Source of the DNA: Candidatus Desulfosporosinus nitrosoreducens
Lineage (GTDB): Bacteria; Bacillota; Desulfitobacteriia; Desulfitobacteriales; Desulfitobacteriaceae
Reading direction: 5' to 3'
Length of the DNA: 64,000 nucleotides
NCBI RefSeq assembly: GCF_030954495.1
Contig: NZ_JAVHUW010000046.1
Location: forward strand, 1 to 64,000
The position numbers were made by a program, and so were the translations under genes. The notes beneath the pieces are model-generated. The model was not told where the DNA came from and searched no databases. It saw nothing but the letters and a program-made list of their open reading frames with translations. Shown in pieces: positions 1 to 9,710 of the stretch. Position 1 is the stretch's first letter, and each line of letters begins with the position of its first letter.

Positions 1-3000
1 CAGACGTGCCAAACATCTCTTGCTTGCCTGCCAAAGCAGGTTGGGTCGTCTCTGTCGTACTGCAGATCTGATTGCCATTATCATCATAACCATAGCCGGT
101 CTTCTGAGTGACATCTCCTGATACTTTACTTTCTGTGCTCAATCGATTGTTACGATCATAATCGTAGTTAACAGTATATGGATTTGCTCCTGTTACAATC
201 ATAGCCTTTCGATTATTCGCATCATCATAATTGTAAACAGTCGAGGTCGCATTTCCACTTACCGTTTCTATTTCAGAGGTTAGCCGACCTAATCCGTCAT
301 AAACATAATCATTGGTTTTCCCAGTATTGTCCGTCTTATTGGCCTGATTGCCATCCAGGTAATAGGCATATGTGTACTGTGCCAAGGCTGCTGCACCTTT
401 ATTATTCGAAAGCTGGGTCAAATCGTTGGCAAGATTGTACTGATAAGTCGACGTATCTCCGTTGGAGTATGCCAGAGAAGATCTATTGCCGTTGTCATCA
501 TAGCTATAGGTTGCAGTAGGAGTTGTACTGTTGTTTTCATAGACATGCCATAGCCTATTCAGAAGGTCATAGTTATAGGTCGTATTGGATTTAACCTGAC
601 CATTCTGTTTCAGAATAAACGCTAACCTATTGTTAGCGGTATCATAGGTATAATCCTTTTCAATTGAGCTTCCGTCGGTTTCTTTTATCAGTCTGCCTTG
701 GTCGTCATAAGTATAAGCTGCATTTATCCCCCCACCACTCATAGCCGTTCGGTTCCCGGTGATACTAAAGGTATAAGAATAAGAAGCGTTCATCTGCGGG
801 TTAGCTGCATTGGAGGCATTTCTGGCCAGCAACCGGCCCAGTCCGTCATAGGTCATGGTTGTTATGCTGCCATTACGGTCTGTTTTCTGCACAAGATTAC
901 CGTTAAGATCATCGACATACTGTTCCTGCTTGCCTAGGGGGTCTGTCATAGTTTGAAGCCTGTTAAAACAATCGTAATCATATTTCGTAACGGAATAATT
1001 TGGATCTCCGGAAGCCGTCACATTGTCCAATCCCTTGATTTGCAGCGGTTGGCTGAGACCTGTGTACATTCTCACTTTATTTCCATCCGCATCATAATAA
1101 TACTGCGTATAGTTGACAGGACTGCCGTTTGTGTAAGTTACGACTTTCGTGAGTTGGTTACGGCTGTTATATTCATATCCCGTTTGGTCAAAGGCCGCTG
1201 TCTGCCCAGGTTTATTGCTGCTGACTTTTTCAAGGATTATATTGCCGTTTCGGTCATAATAGTGCTTTTTGATGGTGTCAGAGATGGTGCCATTCGTAGT
1301 CTGGAAGGGGATATCTTCTTCTATGACCCTCCCCAGATTGTCATAACTATAGGTCGTCGAATACGGGGTTGACGCCTTATTCCCCTTGATATCTGTCACC
1401 TTAATAATTCGACCAAGAGGATCATACTCGGTCGTAGTATAATCACCGTTAACGTTGTAGACCTTGACGGGTTTCCCGTCAGAGTTGTAGTCATAGCTTG
1501 TTGTGTAGGGCTGGCTCCAACCTTCAGCGTAGGCCCGGGCACTCTTTTCCTGTGTTTTGTTGCCAAGATAGTCGTATTGAAAAGTGGACAGCAGCTCAGC
1601 CCCGTTATGGACCGTGCCCTGTTTTTCAATTTTATCTAGCTTATTAGCATAGGTGACTGTCGTGATGGACGGCGAGTTGGTGTCTCCGGCAACAGTCTTC
1701 GTCGTCTTGTTGTAGGCTCCATTGCTATTAGCATCATCGTAGGAAAAGTCCTCTTCATTCAAGATCCTACCATCATTGCCCTTTGCCAGGTTCTGCTTTT
1801 TTCTGCCATCACTGTAGTACAAGTAGGAAATATTCCTGCTATAGTGACTGGTATTGTTGTTATCCTCCGTTATGAGCCGGAAAAGACTGTCATACGTATA
1901 ATGGGTAAGATATTGACCACTGGCCATGTCCATTGTATAGATCAGATTGCCAAAATTATCAAACCCGGACTTGATCTGTGTTCCTCTTTCGTCTGTTTCA
2001 AGAACGCTGTTTTCAGTGGTATTGGTTTTGTAACCATAGGTTTTTGATGTGGCGTCAGGGTTTACCTCAGAGGTTACTCTGTTGAGCTTATCGTATGTTT
2101 TACTCCATAGGTTTCCCTGACCATCCTGCTTTTGGACCATATCGCCAAACCAGTCGTACTTGTATGTTTCGTCAACGGTTCCGGAATTATTTCCGTTCTT
2201 TGCTGCGACGCTGTTGCCGTCCGCATCCTTAACTCCATCCACCCATTTTCTTGTCAGATATAAGCCGCTGAATTTGCCATTTCTGGCACTGTCATTGTCC
2301 GTATAATCATAGTGAGTGGAGATATAATTACTCCAGTTACCGAGGTAATCCCGCTCTTCCGTGACATTACCGTACATATCGTAACCATATCCTGTCTGTT
2401 TCTGGAGCACGCCGTTCTTGTAGACCTGAGCTTGTGTGACAGTTTTGCCGTCTGGGGACAGGGTATACTGTTCCTTGATTGTAGTGTTGGCGTCTTGCTT
2501 ATAAGTCTTACTCGTCATAATACTATTCGGCCCATAGGTGTAGACCGTTTCATGTTCAGTACCGGCCGTATTGCCATTTGCCTGGGGATCCCAATAATTC
2601 AGGACATTATTAAGACTATCGTATTTGTAATTTTCTATTTTGTCTATATAGGCTCCGGTAGTTTTGTTAAATGTTCTATTTATGCTTTGTGTTAATAGTT
2701 TCGTAGGGCCATCATAACTATTGATGGTTTCTTTTTTATGATTTGCGCCTATAGATAATATATCCGTACATAACAGATCATTATGAGAATAATTGATATA
2801 AGTATTGGTATAGGTTTCTATATTGCCGATTTGGTCTGTGACGTCGGTTTTTACACTATAACCACCGGGTACACCTTGTGAGTTATAGGTGGGATACCCA
2901 TCATACTCAAGGGTCGTCCCATCACCGTTGAAGTAATTGTGATACACATAAGTTTTGTCTTTATATTTAGTCCCATCGTTCGAATAATCAGCTCGTTCTG

Positions 3001-4567
3001 TCACTTTATAAAACTGCAGACAGCCTGATACTCCTAAGCTCATATACGAATATTTGCCATCATTGTAGCTGTATTCTGTCTTTCCGCCCGTTGGGTAAAT
3101 GACATTTCTCAGGATTTCATAGTGGTCTGGATAGACTCCTCCACTACCATCATAAAAGGGGTCCTTTTTCCAAAAACTGAAATATCCGGATTTCTCATCA
3201 TAGTTATATTGAGTTATCCTTCCGCCGGCATCCGTGACACTCGATAAAACAGACTTACTGGAATCAAAAGGGCATGGTGCCTTATTATAATGAATTACTC
3301 TGTTGTTCGACGGATTAGTCTCATCATTCACCTCTATAGTAACGTTGTTTGATCCATACGTTATGTTAATTGTCCTGCCAACGCTGTCGATAATCTGTGA
3401 AATATAGCTATTATTGTAAACCCTAGGATCATGATGGGCTATTTGTATGTTATTTCCAAACTTATCCGAGATTTTAGAGATTACGCCGTCGTGAGCAAAG
3501 GTTATTGTCTTTCCATCTTTCTCTTTAAGTTCAAAGTACATAACAAACGTATCCGGGTGAATAGGGTCAACGGATTTGTCAATGACATAATTTAATTGCA
3601 AATCCCCAAATCCATCTACGTCATTTAGAGGAATGCTATAGGGCTTAATAGCCTCATTTTGATGGTTTGCTACCCAAGTATCGTAATAATTAATGTCCCA
3701 TGTAAAATGAATGACTCCTCGCTTACCCAAGCCAAGGTAAAAGTCCGTATTTCCCCGTTGCTCGATATAGGGAAGATCAAACGACCAGCCTGTACCTAAA
3801 TTAAAATATTTATCGTTGATAGAATTATAATTGTAACCGTTCCGATAATAATTAATAACGTTGTCTTCTACCACACTGCCATTTGCATCTGAGTAAAGGT
3901 AGATACGCATTTGAACCATAAAATCCTGTTTGTCGCTGTATTTGGTCAGCGTTAAAATGGTATCGTTTCCTGAGGTTGTAGTAACGGAAGTATCGTATAC
4001 ACCTTCATTAAAATTGTCGGCGATAGTTTGTGCCTTCTGTGAGGTAGGCCAATAGAAACTATAGGTAAAGTCCGGATAATTTGTCGGCATGACTACGTAC
4101 GGATCGTCTGTAGGAATATTCCCGGATGGAGCACAAAAGTACACTTGTCTATTTGTCGTACCTGTTAGTATGCCATTTGTATATGTTTCTCTAGTTTCGG
4201 TACCGGTAACATAATATCCCTGTATAACAGGTTGATAATTAATATCTGATGCACATCCTGGTTCATACAACAAGGCATCGGAAGTCCTATAAATTCTGGT
4301 CAGATTAAAGTCCAGGCCATTTTTCCCTTTTAAACTTAAATCGGTCTGGGTTATTTCGAGGCTACCGTTGGCCGGATTGATGCTTTCTGTCTGCCCTGAT
4401 GCCCCTCCCGTGCTAAACGGCTGAACAACAGGCTTCTTATATACGGACATGGGATAAGTGTAATTATTATAGTTCTCCGAAGTAGCATCCGCTAACGCTT
4501 GAGCCGATCCGAAGGCCATGAAAAACAAGAAAGAAAGTAAAAGTATATAAATTGATTTGTGTTTCAT
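1..4567 (-). CDS. Secreted RHS/YD-repeat giant protein (partial, runs off left edge)
   Basis: An open minus-strand frame runs from the ATG at 4567 to the window edge, giving 1522 codons with no end in view. The N-terminus is a signal peptide: Lys-rich start, hydrophobic core, then AQALA-like cleavage context near residue 26. Residues from about 60 to 600 form a head region; after that come at least 25 degenerate YD repeats, for example YDGLGRLLARN, YDDNGNRSSLAYSNGD and YDPLGRIIKVTDIKGN. Such repeats build the hollow beta-shell of RHS and polymorphic-toxin proteins. The C-terminal RHS core and any toxin tip would lie left of the window and cannot be judged. A GGGAGG ribosome site precedes the ATG, and only 2 bp separate it from the gene upstream, so it is the last seen member of a four-gene secreted-protein operon. 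The YD-repeat assignment is firm; toxin function is inference. Confidence 0.9.
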   Translation of the reverse strand, partial: MKHKSIYILLLSFLFFMAFGSAQALADATSENYNNYTYPMSVYKKPVVQPFSTGGASGQTESINPANGSLEITQTDLSLKGKNGLDFNLTRIYRTSDALLYEPGCASDINYQPVIQGYYVTGTETRETYTNGILTGTTNRQVYFCAPSGNIPTDDPYVVMPTNYPDFTYSFYWPTSQKAQTIADNFNEGVYDTSVTTTSGNDTILTLTKYSDKQDFMVQMRIYLYSDANGSVVEDNVINYYRNGYNYNSINDKYFNLGTGWSFDLPYIEQRGNTDFYLGLGKRGVIHFTWDINYYDTWVANHQNEAIKPYSIPLNDVDGFGDLQLNYVIDKSVDPIHPDTFVMYFELKEKDGKTITFAHDGVISKISDKFGNNIQIAHHDPRVYNNSYISQIIDSVGRTINITYGSNNVTIEVNDETNPSNNRVIHYNKAPCPFDSSKSVLSSVTDAGGRITQYNYDEKSGYFSFWKKDPFYDGSGGVYPDHYEILRNVIYPTGGKTEYSYNDGKYSYMSLGVSGCLQFYKVTERADYSNDGTKYKDKTYVYHNYFNGDGTTLEYDGYPTYNSQGVPGGYSVKTDVTDQIGNIETYTNTYINYSHNDLLCTDILSIGANHKKETINSYDGPTKLLTQSINRTFNKTTGAYIDKIENYKYDSLNNVLNYWDPQANGNTAGTEHETVYTYGPNSIMTSKTYKQDANTTIKEQYTLSPDGKTVTQAQVYKNGVLQKQTGYGYDMYGNVTEERDYLGNWSNYISTHYDYTDNDSARNGKFSGLYLTRKWVDGVKDADGNSVAAKNGNNSGTVDETYKYDWFGDMVQKQDGQGNLWSKTYDKLNRVTSEVNPDATSKTYGYKTNTTENSVLETDERGTQIKSGFDNFGNLIYTMDMASGQYLTHYTYDSLFRLITEDNNNTSHYSRNISYLYYSDGRKKQNLAKGNDGRILNEEDFSYDDANSNGAYNKTTKTVAGDTNSPSITTVTYANKLDKIEKQGTVHNGAELLSTFQYDYLGNKTQEKSARAYAEGWSQPYTTSYDYNSDGKPVKVYNVNGDYTTTEYDPLGRIIKVTDIKGNKASTPYSTTYSYDNLGRVIEEDIPFQTTNGTISDTIKKHYYDRNGNIILEKVSSNKPGQTAAFDQTGYEYNSRNQLTKVVTYTNGSPVNYTQYYYDADGNKVRMYTGLSQPLQIKGLDNVTASGDPNYSVTKYDYDCFNRLQTMTDPLGKQEQYVDDLNGNLVQKTDRNGSITTMTYDGLGRLLARNASNAANPQMNASYSYTFSITGNRTAMSGGGINAAYTYDDQGRLIKETDGSSIEKDYTYDTANNRLAFILKQNGQVKSNTTYNYDLLNRLWHVYENNSTTPTATYSYDDNGNRSSLAYSNGDTSTYQYNLANDLTQLSNNKGAAALAQYTYAYYLDGNQANKTDNTGKTNDYVYDGLGRLTSEIETVSGNATSTVYNYDDANNRKAMIVTGANPYTVNYDYDRNNRLSTESKVSGDVTQKTGYGYDDNGNQICSTTETTQPALAGKQEMFGTS

Positions 4568-4569
4568 GA

Positions 4570-5475
4570 TTACTTCCCTCCCGCTTCATTGCGGACGTCT
4601 TTCCAGTTATTCTTAGTTTTCTTTAGTTGCAGCACCTTACTGAGCCCAATATTGTTTTTTATCGCTACATCCTTGGCAAGAGCTATTTCAACAATGTCGT
4701 TAATTCCATAGGTACCGCATGTTTTTATGTCGTCATCGGTGATGTTGTATTGCTTTCTTAGAAGTCTTTCGGTGTTTGCCCTCGCCTTGTCTTTGGAAAC
4801 ATCTTGCTTTTGGACTTCATCGTGTCTTGTTTGCCAATACTGTTTTTTTAAATCCTCAACGCTTGTCCCTTGTTTTAGCGCGCTGAGTATTTCTTTATAA
4901 TTTTTATGATAATTGAAGGTCAAAACGGCTACTTGCTCGATATCAGCATCACTTAATCCCTGCTGTTTCATGTCACTAATCTGATCACCGGTTATCCCCA
5001 AGGCTTGAGTGGGAGCTTCAATTGTTATATTCAGTTCCTTGATAACATCACTCCAAGGTTTGCTGATGTCTTTAATACTGCCTCCATCTGTGGAGTATGT
5101 TCTTTTACCTTTCAAGGCAAGCAATTCCTGTGGAGTCTTTCCGCATAATACGGCTAGGTCCTCCGCTTCCTGGATATCTGAAAAGTCATATCCCTGATTA
5201 TACAAGGCAAGTTCTTGCTCTCGTGGGAGCTTATTTTCGCTCTCCATGGAGGCCTTCCACTCATCATACGTGACATTGTTTTCTGATAAACTGCTTTGCG
5301 CATCATCGCCTTTAGATATTGTTCCTGCGCTATTTAACGTGGCTCCTGTATTCTTAGCGGCTTCGTTCGTGTCAGCATTGGTTAGGGCGTAGACTGACGA
5401 GGAAGCAATAATTAAGCTCAATATAATTAGGACGATTATCTTAATCCCTTTGAGATGAATTTTATTGATGATCAT
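4570..5475 (-). CDS. Secreted protein of unknown function with three degenerate helical repeats
   Basis: This 301-residue protein starts with a Lys-rich, strongly hydrophobic segment (IIVLIILSLIIASSSVYA), which reads as a signal peptide or anchor. I do not recognise a named domain. Three repeats of about 50-60 residues can be aligned by eye from about residue 85 to the end. Each has an acidic 'DI' turn (FSDIQEAEDLAVL, DADIEQVAVLTF, INDIVEIALAKDVA), then a leucine helix (LLALKGK, ILSALKQG, VLQLKKTK), then an aromatic W-containing turn (PWSDVIKEL, KKQYW, NNWKDVRNE). The product is mostly charged and helical, with no cysteine pairs or catalytic motifs evident. It sits between a giant subtilase and the RHS protein, 2 bp from the latter, so it probably acts with them outside the cell. 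A chaperone, linker or immunity-like role is speculation. Confidence 0.8.
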   Translation of the reverse strand: MIINKIHLKGIKIIVLIILSLIIASSSVYALTNADTNEAAKNTGATLNSAGTISKGDDAQSSLSENNVTYDEWKASMESENKLPREQELALYNQGYDFSDIQEAEDLAVLCGKTPQELLALKGKRTYSTDGGSIKDISKPWSDVIKELNITIEAPTQALGITGDQISDMKQQGLSDADIEQVAVLTFNYHKNYKEILSALKQGTSVEDLKKQYWQTRHDEVQKQDVSKDKARANTERLLRKQYNITDDDIKTCGTYGINDIVEIALAKDVAIKNNIGLSKVLQLKKTKNNWKDVRNEAGGK

Positions 5476-5546
5476 AAATACCCTCCCAAATAATCCGAAA
5501 TTTCCTGTTCCATACTCTAATCCATTCTTTTTTCATTTGAATGAGA

Positions 5547-8500
5547 TTAATACGCAGTATAAGAAATTCTTGGGTTGCTAACATTGGCTTTGAATTTAAT
5601 CACATTTAAGATCCCAGACCATGACTTCCCGGATGGTATGGGAAGATTTACTGTAAAGCTAATCGTTCCCGGAGACACCCGGTTTACTGTAATTGTTGTA
5701 TTGGAAATTGGTCCGGAGGTCAGTTCCATAGGATTGGTAAATCCGCAAAGGTCGAGCAATTGAGCATCCCCGGCATTGTAAGTTATCGTGATAGTACGAG
5801 TCGGAGTTGTTAGATAAGAACCGTTAATGACTAAATTAAAAGTATCACCAACATTAATATTATTAGGAACAAAGGTTCCTGAGTTTCCTTGTGAAGGGGC
5901 AAGCGTTGCGACCGCTAACAGCGCACTCCATTCACTGACGACGCTGCCATTTTTTGCTCTATAGCGATAGGTATGGGTTATATTAGGTGATAAACCACTA
6001 TGCACATAGGAGGTATTCGTTCCATTATTTATAACGGTTCCATCGACCTCAATATCATACCCGGTGGCATTTCTAACCGCTCCCCAGTTCAAGGTAATTG
6101 ACGTTGAAGTGACCGACGTCGCCGACAAATCCTGGAGAACAAGTGGCAGCTCCGATTCTTCGACTGAATTCAAATAGCTTCCGTTATACCCTCCAAGGGC
6201 ATAAAGTCTGCCTGCCGCGGCGGCTGAACCCACCCCATACCTTGGTAAGGTAAGATCAGCCATTCTCCCCCACACATTGGTACTGGGATCATACTCATAG
6301 ACAACCTTTTGGCTCGCTGTGTTATATCCACCCATTGTGTAAATCTTGCCATTCGAAGTTGCTACGCCAAAAACTTGCATACTTATGGGCATACTTGCTT
6401 TCGTTGTCCAAGTATTGCTAAGCGGATCGTACTCTTCTAAAGTATTCAAGGAGTTCCAGTTCGCTGAACCGCCAATAGCGTAGATTTTATTGTTCACGGC
6501 AATAACTCCTAGAGCCGATCGTGCTGTAGGCATACCAGCCTTGGTACTCCAAGTGTTTGTTGCAGGATCATATTCCTCCACGGTATTTAAGGGACCGGTA
6601 TTGTTTAAGCCACCAATAGCATAAATTTTGCCGTCTACTGCGGCAGCACCAAGAAATGATCTGGGCGTTGGCATATTCGCTGTGGTTGTCCAGACATTAG
6701 TTGCAGGATCATATTCTTCAGCAGTGTCCAGACACCCCCCATTATAGCCGCCGATTGCGTATATCTTCCCATCAGCTGAGGCAACACCCGGAACATATCT
6801 CGCGATGTTCATGTCCTTTAATAGGGTACTAGTACCGGTTGCCGGGTCAAAGGCTTCAACACTATTCAGACAATTCCCGTTATTGCTGCCGCCGATACAA
6901 TAGATCTTGTCATTCACGGTCGCTGTTCCAAAGTCCATTCTTGCCGTTTGTAAGTTGCCGCGAGTAACCCATCCGTCAACCGCGTAAAGATTATAGTCCC
7001 CATTACTGGGTATAATGGTTCCGATAGGCTTGGTTTGATCTGCAGGTATTGGAATAATGGTATCATTCGTGCTTATTGGATCATTCAAGGCTGCGGTACA
7101 ATTTATAATCCCGCCACTAACCGTTTTCCCTGTTAAAGAAGACAATCTGTCACAGGAATCGATGATCCTGGCCTTGACATCGTTGCAATTCTCTTGAGGA
7201 TATTTGCTTAGAATTAAAGCTGCTTCACCGGTAACAAAAGCTGCCGCCTGAGAAGTACCGCCGCTAAAACTATAGGTATTTCCCGGTGTAGTGCTGACAA
7301 TCTCCTCCCCGGGTGCTGCTACATCCACTGAGTTTAGCCCATAGTTGGAAAACCAGGATAAATTTCCGTTTCTATTGAGAGAAGCAACCGCAATGATGTT
7401 ATCTGAAGTGTAAGAGGCGGGATACACTGGGTTCGCATCAATATCCTGATTGCTATTGCCTGCGGCACAAATGAAGAGCAAGCCTGACTCATCCATCGCT
7501 TCTTTTAAGGCTATATTTTCACTAGTTGTTCCCCAACTGCAGTTGACAATTCGGGCGCCATTTTCTTTAGCGTATTCAATCGCACTTATAATATCGCTGG
7601 TATAGGCCTTACCGTTTTTAAATACCTGCAGAGGCATAATTTTAGCCATTGGAGCTACCCCAGCTATACCTTTCCCGTTACCCATCGCCGCAGCAATTAT
7701 TCCTGCGATATGGGTTCCATGCCATTCATCGGATGAATTCGTTAAGTTGTGCACTGCATTGGTATCATCGGCGAAGTTCCAGCCATGAATGTCATCAGAA
7801 TAGCCATTCATATCATCATCTATGCCATTATTGTCAGTTTCCTTGGTATTGGTCCAGATATTGTCCTCAAGGTCTTCTTGGGTGATATCTATACCTGTAT
7901 CAAGTACGGCGACAATAACACCCTCTCCCTCAGATTTTGGCCAGGCGTTCACCGCATCGCTTCCAATCGTTATAGCGCTATTAGTTGTCACATTGACAGA
8001 CCTGTCTGATGATATGGTTGTGCCAGTTGTCTCTTTCACTTGATCCTCTATAGAACTTGCCGCGCCGGTTGTAACCTTTTCTTGATTTTTTATTGAAACC
8101 GCTGGCGTATCCGTTGTAATGCCTGCTTGGTTTCCTGACGATAGTGCCGCATTTGTTGCAGAATCAGCTTGATTTGCCACTGTCATCGCTGCATTCGTTG
8201 CGGACGTTGCCTTAATTTCTTCTAGGCCCCATTGCTCCACATAATGGGGATCATTCACTTCGATTCCGGTAATGTTTTTGACGATAAACGGTGTAACTTC
8301 TAGCACGCCGTTCCCATCTATATCCATTAATGGCGTTTGACTAGGTGTATAGCTCACCTCGACCGAGTCGCTTGCTGTAACTGGTTCCATTAACGTTATG
8401 GTCACTTTGTTCGCATCAAGGGTAAGTGTGTTAATGGCCTGAGAAGTCGTAGTTGAATTCAGATTAATGCTGAAATCTTCTTTTGCCGGGAGAGAATTTA

Positions 8501-9578
8501 CGTTAAGCTGCTTGCTGAACGTTAGTTCAAGCGTATCTGCCTTGATTGTTGCTGTTTGAAGAACGGGGGCAAGATTATTTATTGGCTCGCTTAGGTTCGC
8601 AATAACCTTGTTGCTAAAACCTTCAGCAAGATTCCCTGAAAGGTCTTGGATTGGACTACTACCAGGAGCATAACTAGCAATTACCGGTTCATTCGCAGTG
8701 AGGGGAGCTGTGAGTGTAAGGATCAAGTTGTTGTCCATAAGTTCAATGTCATTTATAACGATATCTTTTCCATCTTTCGTTGATATTTTAAAATCATTCT
8801 TTGCCGGAATTTGCTCGGGTTTCAGTGTTTCATTATAGGTCAAGGAGATTTTTAAACCGTCAAAAGTAGCGGCCGATAATTGTAGATGTTGGTCATTTGT
8901 CTGCGTTTGATTTGGATCAGTCACGGCAGCATTATCCGTTTGTTCTGTTTGTTCTGTGCTCGGAGTTTGCTGTTGATTTTCCGTTAATTGAGGAGGATCA
9001 GCAGAAGCTAGCGTCATCATATAGTCTGGCTGGATATATTCAATGTTGGAATCGGCTTGTTGTTGTTGCAAAAATGCGGTGAACTCAGCACGTTTCATTT
9101 TCTTCGAAGTGATGTAAACATCAAAGCTCCTGTTTCTGGTTAGTTTTCTTGCTTTTAGATTTCCTCTTAATTTAGAAAATGTACTTTCTTTTTGATTCTC
9201 ATCTTTGTATTTGACAATAAACCGATCGATTGGCAAGTTATCCCCTTCGCTAATTCCCGCAGTTTCTTGATCTGAAGGCGATGGTTTTAGCAATTGCTCT
9301 GGTTCTTGATCCTCGATGGTAATCTGTTCTTGAGGAAAAATAGTCTGTTCATTGTCACTACTAGGAAGATTGGTTTGTTTAGACTCGTTGTTTAACTGTG
9401 GTACATTTTCGAGGTCTCCATTAGATTGATCTTGTTGAACTGAATTTATGGCTGTACTTTCCGTTGGTCCCGCCATTGCCTTCGAAATGAACGATGAATA
9501 GCAGAGTATCGACGAAAAAATCAAACTGAAAATCACTGAACCACAAGTAATTTTTTTTAATACCTTCTTAAGAGTCAA
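5547..9578 (-). CDS. Multidomain secreted subtilisin-like (S8) protease with Kelch and FN3 modules
   Basis: This is a 1343-residue protein. Order: signal peptide (1-36), low-complexity linker, inhibitor-I9-like propeptide (about 115-190), two SwmB/Ig-like repeats (about 233-430), S8 protease domain (about 440-850), six Kelch repeats (about 865-1140), an FN3 domain (about 1145-1230) and a C-terminal beta-rich cohesin-like domain. The catalytic triad is visible as Asp560 (VLDTGID), His620 (EWHGTHIAG) and Ser776 (GGTSQAAAF), with oxyanion Asn708 (AAGNSNQD). The usual GTSMAAP is GTSQAAAF here, so the Met and Pro are replaced. Residues 457-545 are six Thr/Ala/Asn-rich repeats of 14-15 residues inserted between QWGLEEIK and NAW, a place where subtilases normally have one short segment. 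Modular adhesive domains suggest processing or anchoring of a surface partner, possibly the RHS protein 1 kb downstream; that partnership is inferred. Confidence 0.93.
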   Translation of the reverse strand: MTLKKVLKKITCGSVIFSLIFSSILCYSSFISKAMAGPTESTAINSVQQDQSNGDLENVPQLNNESKQTNLPSSDNEQTIFPQEQITIEDQEPEQLLKPSPSDQETAGISEGDNLPIDRFIVKYKDENQKESTFSKLRGNLKARKLTRNRSFDVYITSKKMKRAEFTAFLQQQQADSNIEYIQPDYMMTLASADPPQLTENQQQTPSTEQTEQTDNAAVTDPNQTQTNDQHLQLSAATFDGLKISLTYNETLKPEQIPAKNDFKISTKDGKDIVINDIELMDNNLILTLTAPLTANEPVIASYAPGSSPIQDLSGNLAEGFSNKVIANLSEPINNLAPVLQTATIKADTLELTFSKQLNVNSLPAKEDFSINLNSTTTSQAINTLTLDANKVTITLMEPVTASDSVEVSYTPSQTPLMDIDGNGVLEVTPFIVKNITGIEVNDPHYVEQWGLEEIKATSATNAAMTVANQADSATNAALSSGNQAGITTDTPAVSIKNQEKVTTGAASSIEDQVKETTGTTISSDRSVNVTTNSAITIGSDAVNAWPKSEGEGVIVAVLDTGIDITQEDLEDNIWTNTKETDNNGIDDDMNGYSDDIHGWNFADDTNAVHNLTNSSDEWHGTHIAGIIAAAMGNGKGIAGVAPMAKIMPLQVFKNGKAYTSDIISAIEYAKENGARIVNCSWGTTSENIALKEAMDESGLLFICAAGNSNQDIDANPVYPASYTSDNIIAVASLNRNGNLSWFSNYGLNSVDVAAPGEEIVSTTPGNTYSFSGGTSQAAAFVTGEAALILSKYPQENCNDVKARIIDSCDRLSSLTGKTVSGGIINCTAALNDPISTNDTIIPIPADQTKPIGTIIPSNGDYNLYAVDGWVTRGNLQTARMDFGTATVNDKIYCIGGSNNGNCLNSVEAFDPATGTSTLLKDMNIARYVPGVASADGKIYAIGGYNGGCLDTAEEYDPATNVWTTTANMPTPRSFLGAAAVDGKIYAIGGLNNTGPLNTVEEYDPATNTWSTKAGMPTARSALGVIAVNNKIYAIGGSANWNSLNTLEEYDPLSNTWTTKASMPISMQVFGVATSNGKIYTMGGYNTASQKVVYEYDPSTNVWGRMADLTLPRYGVGSAAAAGRLYALGGYNGSYLNSVEESELPLVLQDLSATSVTSTSITLNWGAVRNATGYDIEVDGTVINNGTNTSYVHSGLSPNITHTYRYRAKNGSVVSEWSALLAVATLAPSQGNSGTFVPNNINVGDTFNLVINGSYLTTPTRTITITYNAGDAQLLDLCGFTNPMELTSGPISNTTITVNRVSPGTISFTVNLPIPSGKSWSGILNVIKFKANVSNPRISYTAY

Positions 9579-9710
9579 TGAGTTATCCCCCTCAAGTAAG
9601 AAGTTTATGTTATTAGGATTAAGAAAAAACTTTCAATATTTCCCCAGTTATTTAAGGATGGTCGCAAAGACCTTGACTTGTATCGAACTTCTTACAAATA
9701 TCAATTTCTC

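Noticed and set aside
698..2695. Several plus-strand reading frames of 60-140 codons opposite the RHS gene
   Set aside because: They are antisense shadows of an uninterrupted YD-repeat reading frame; they lack ribosome sites and protein-like composition.
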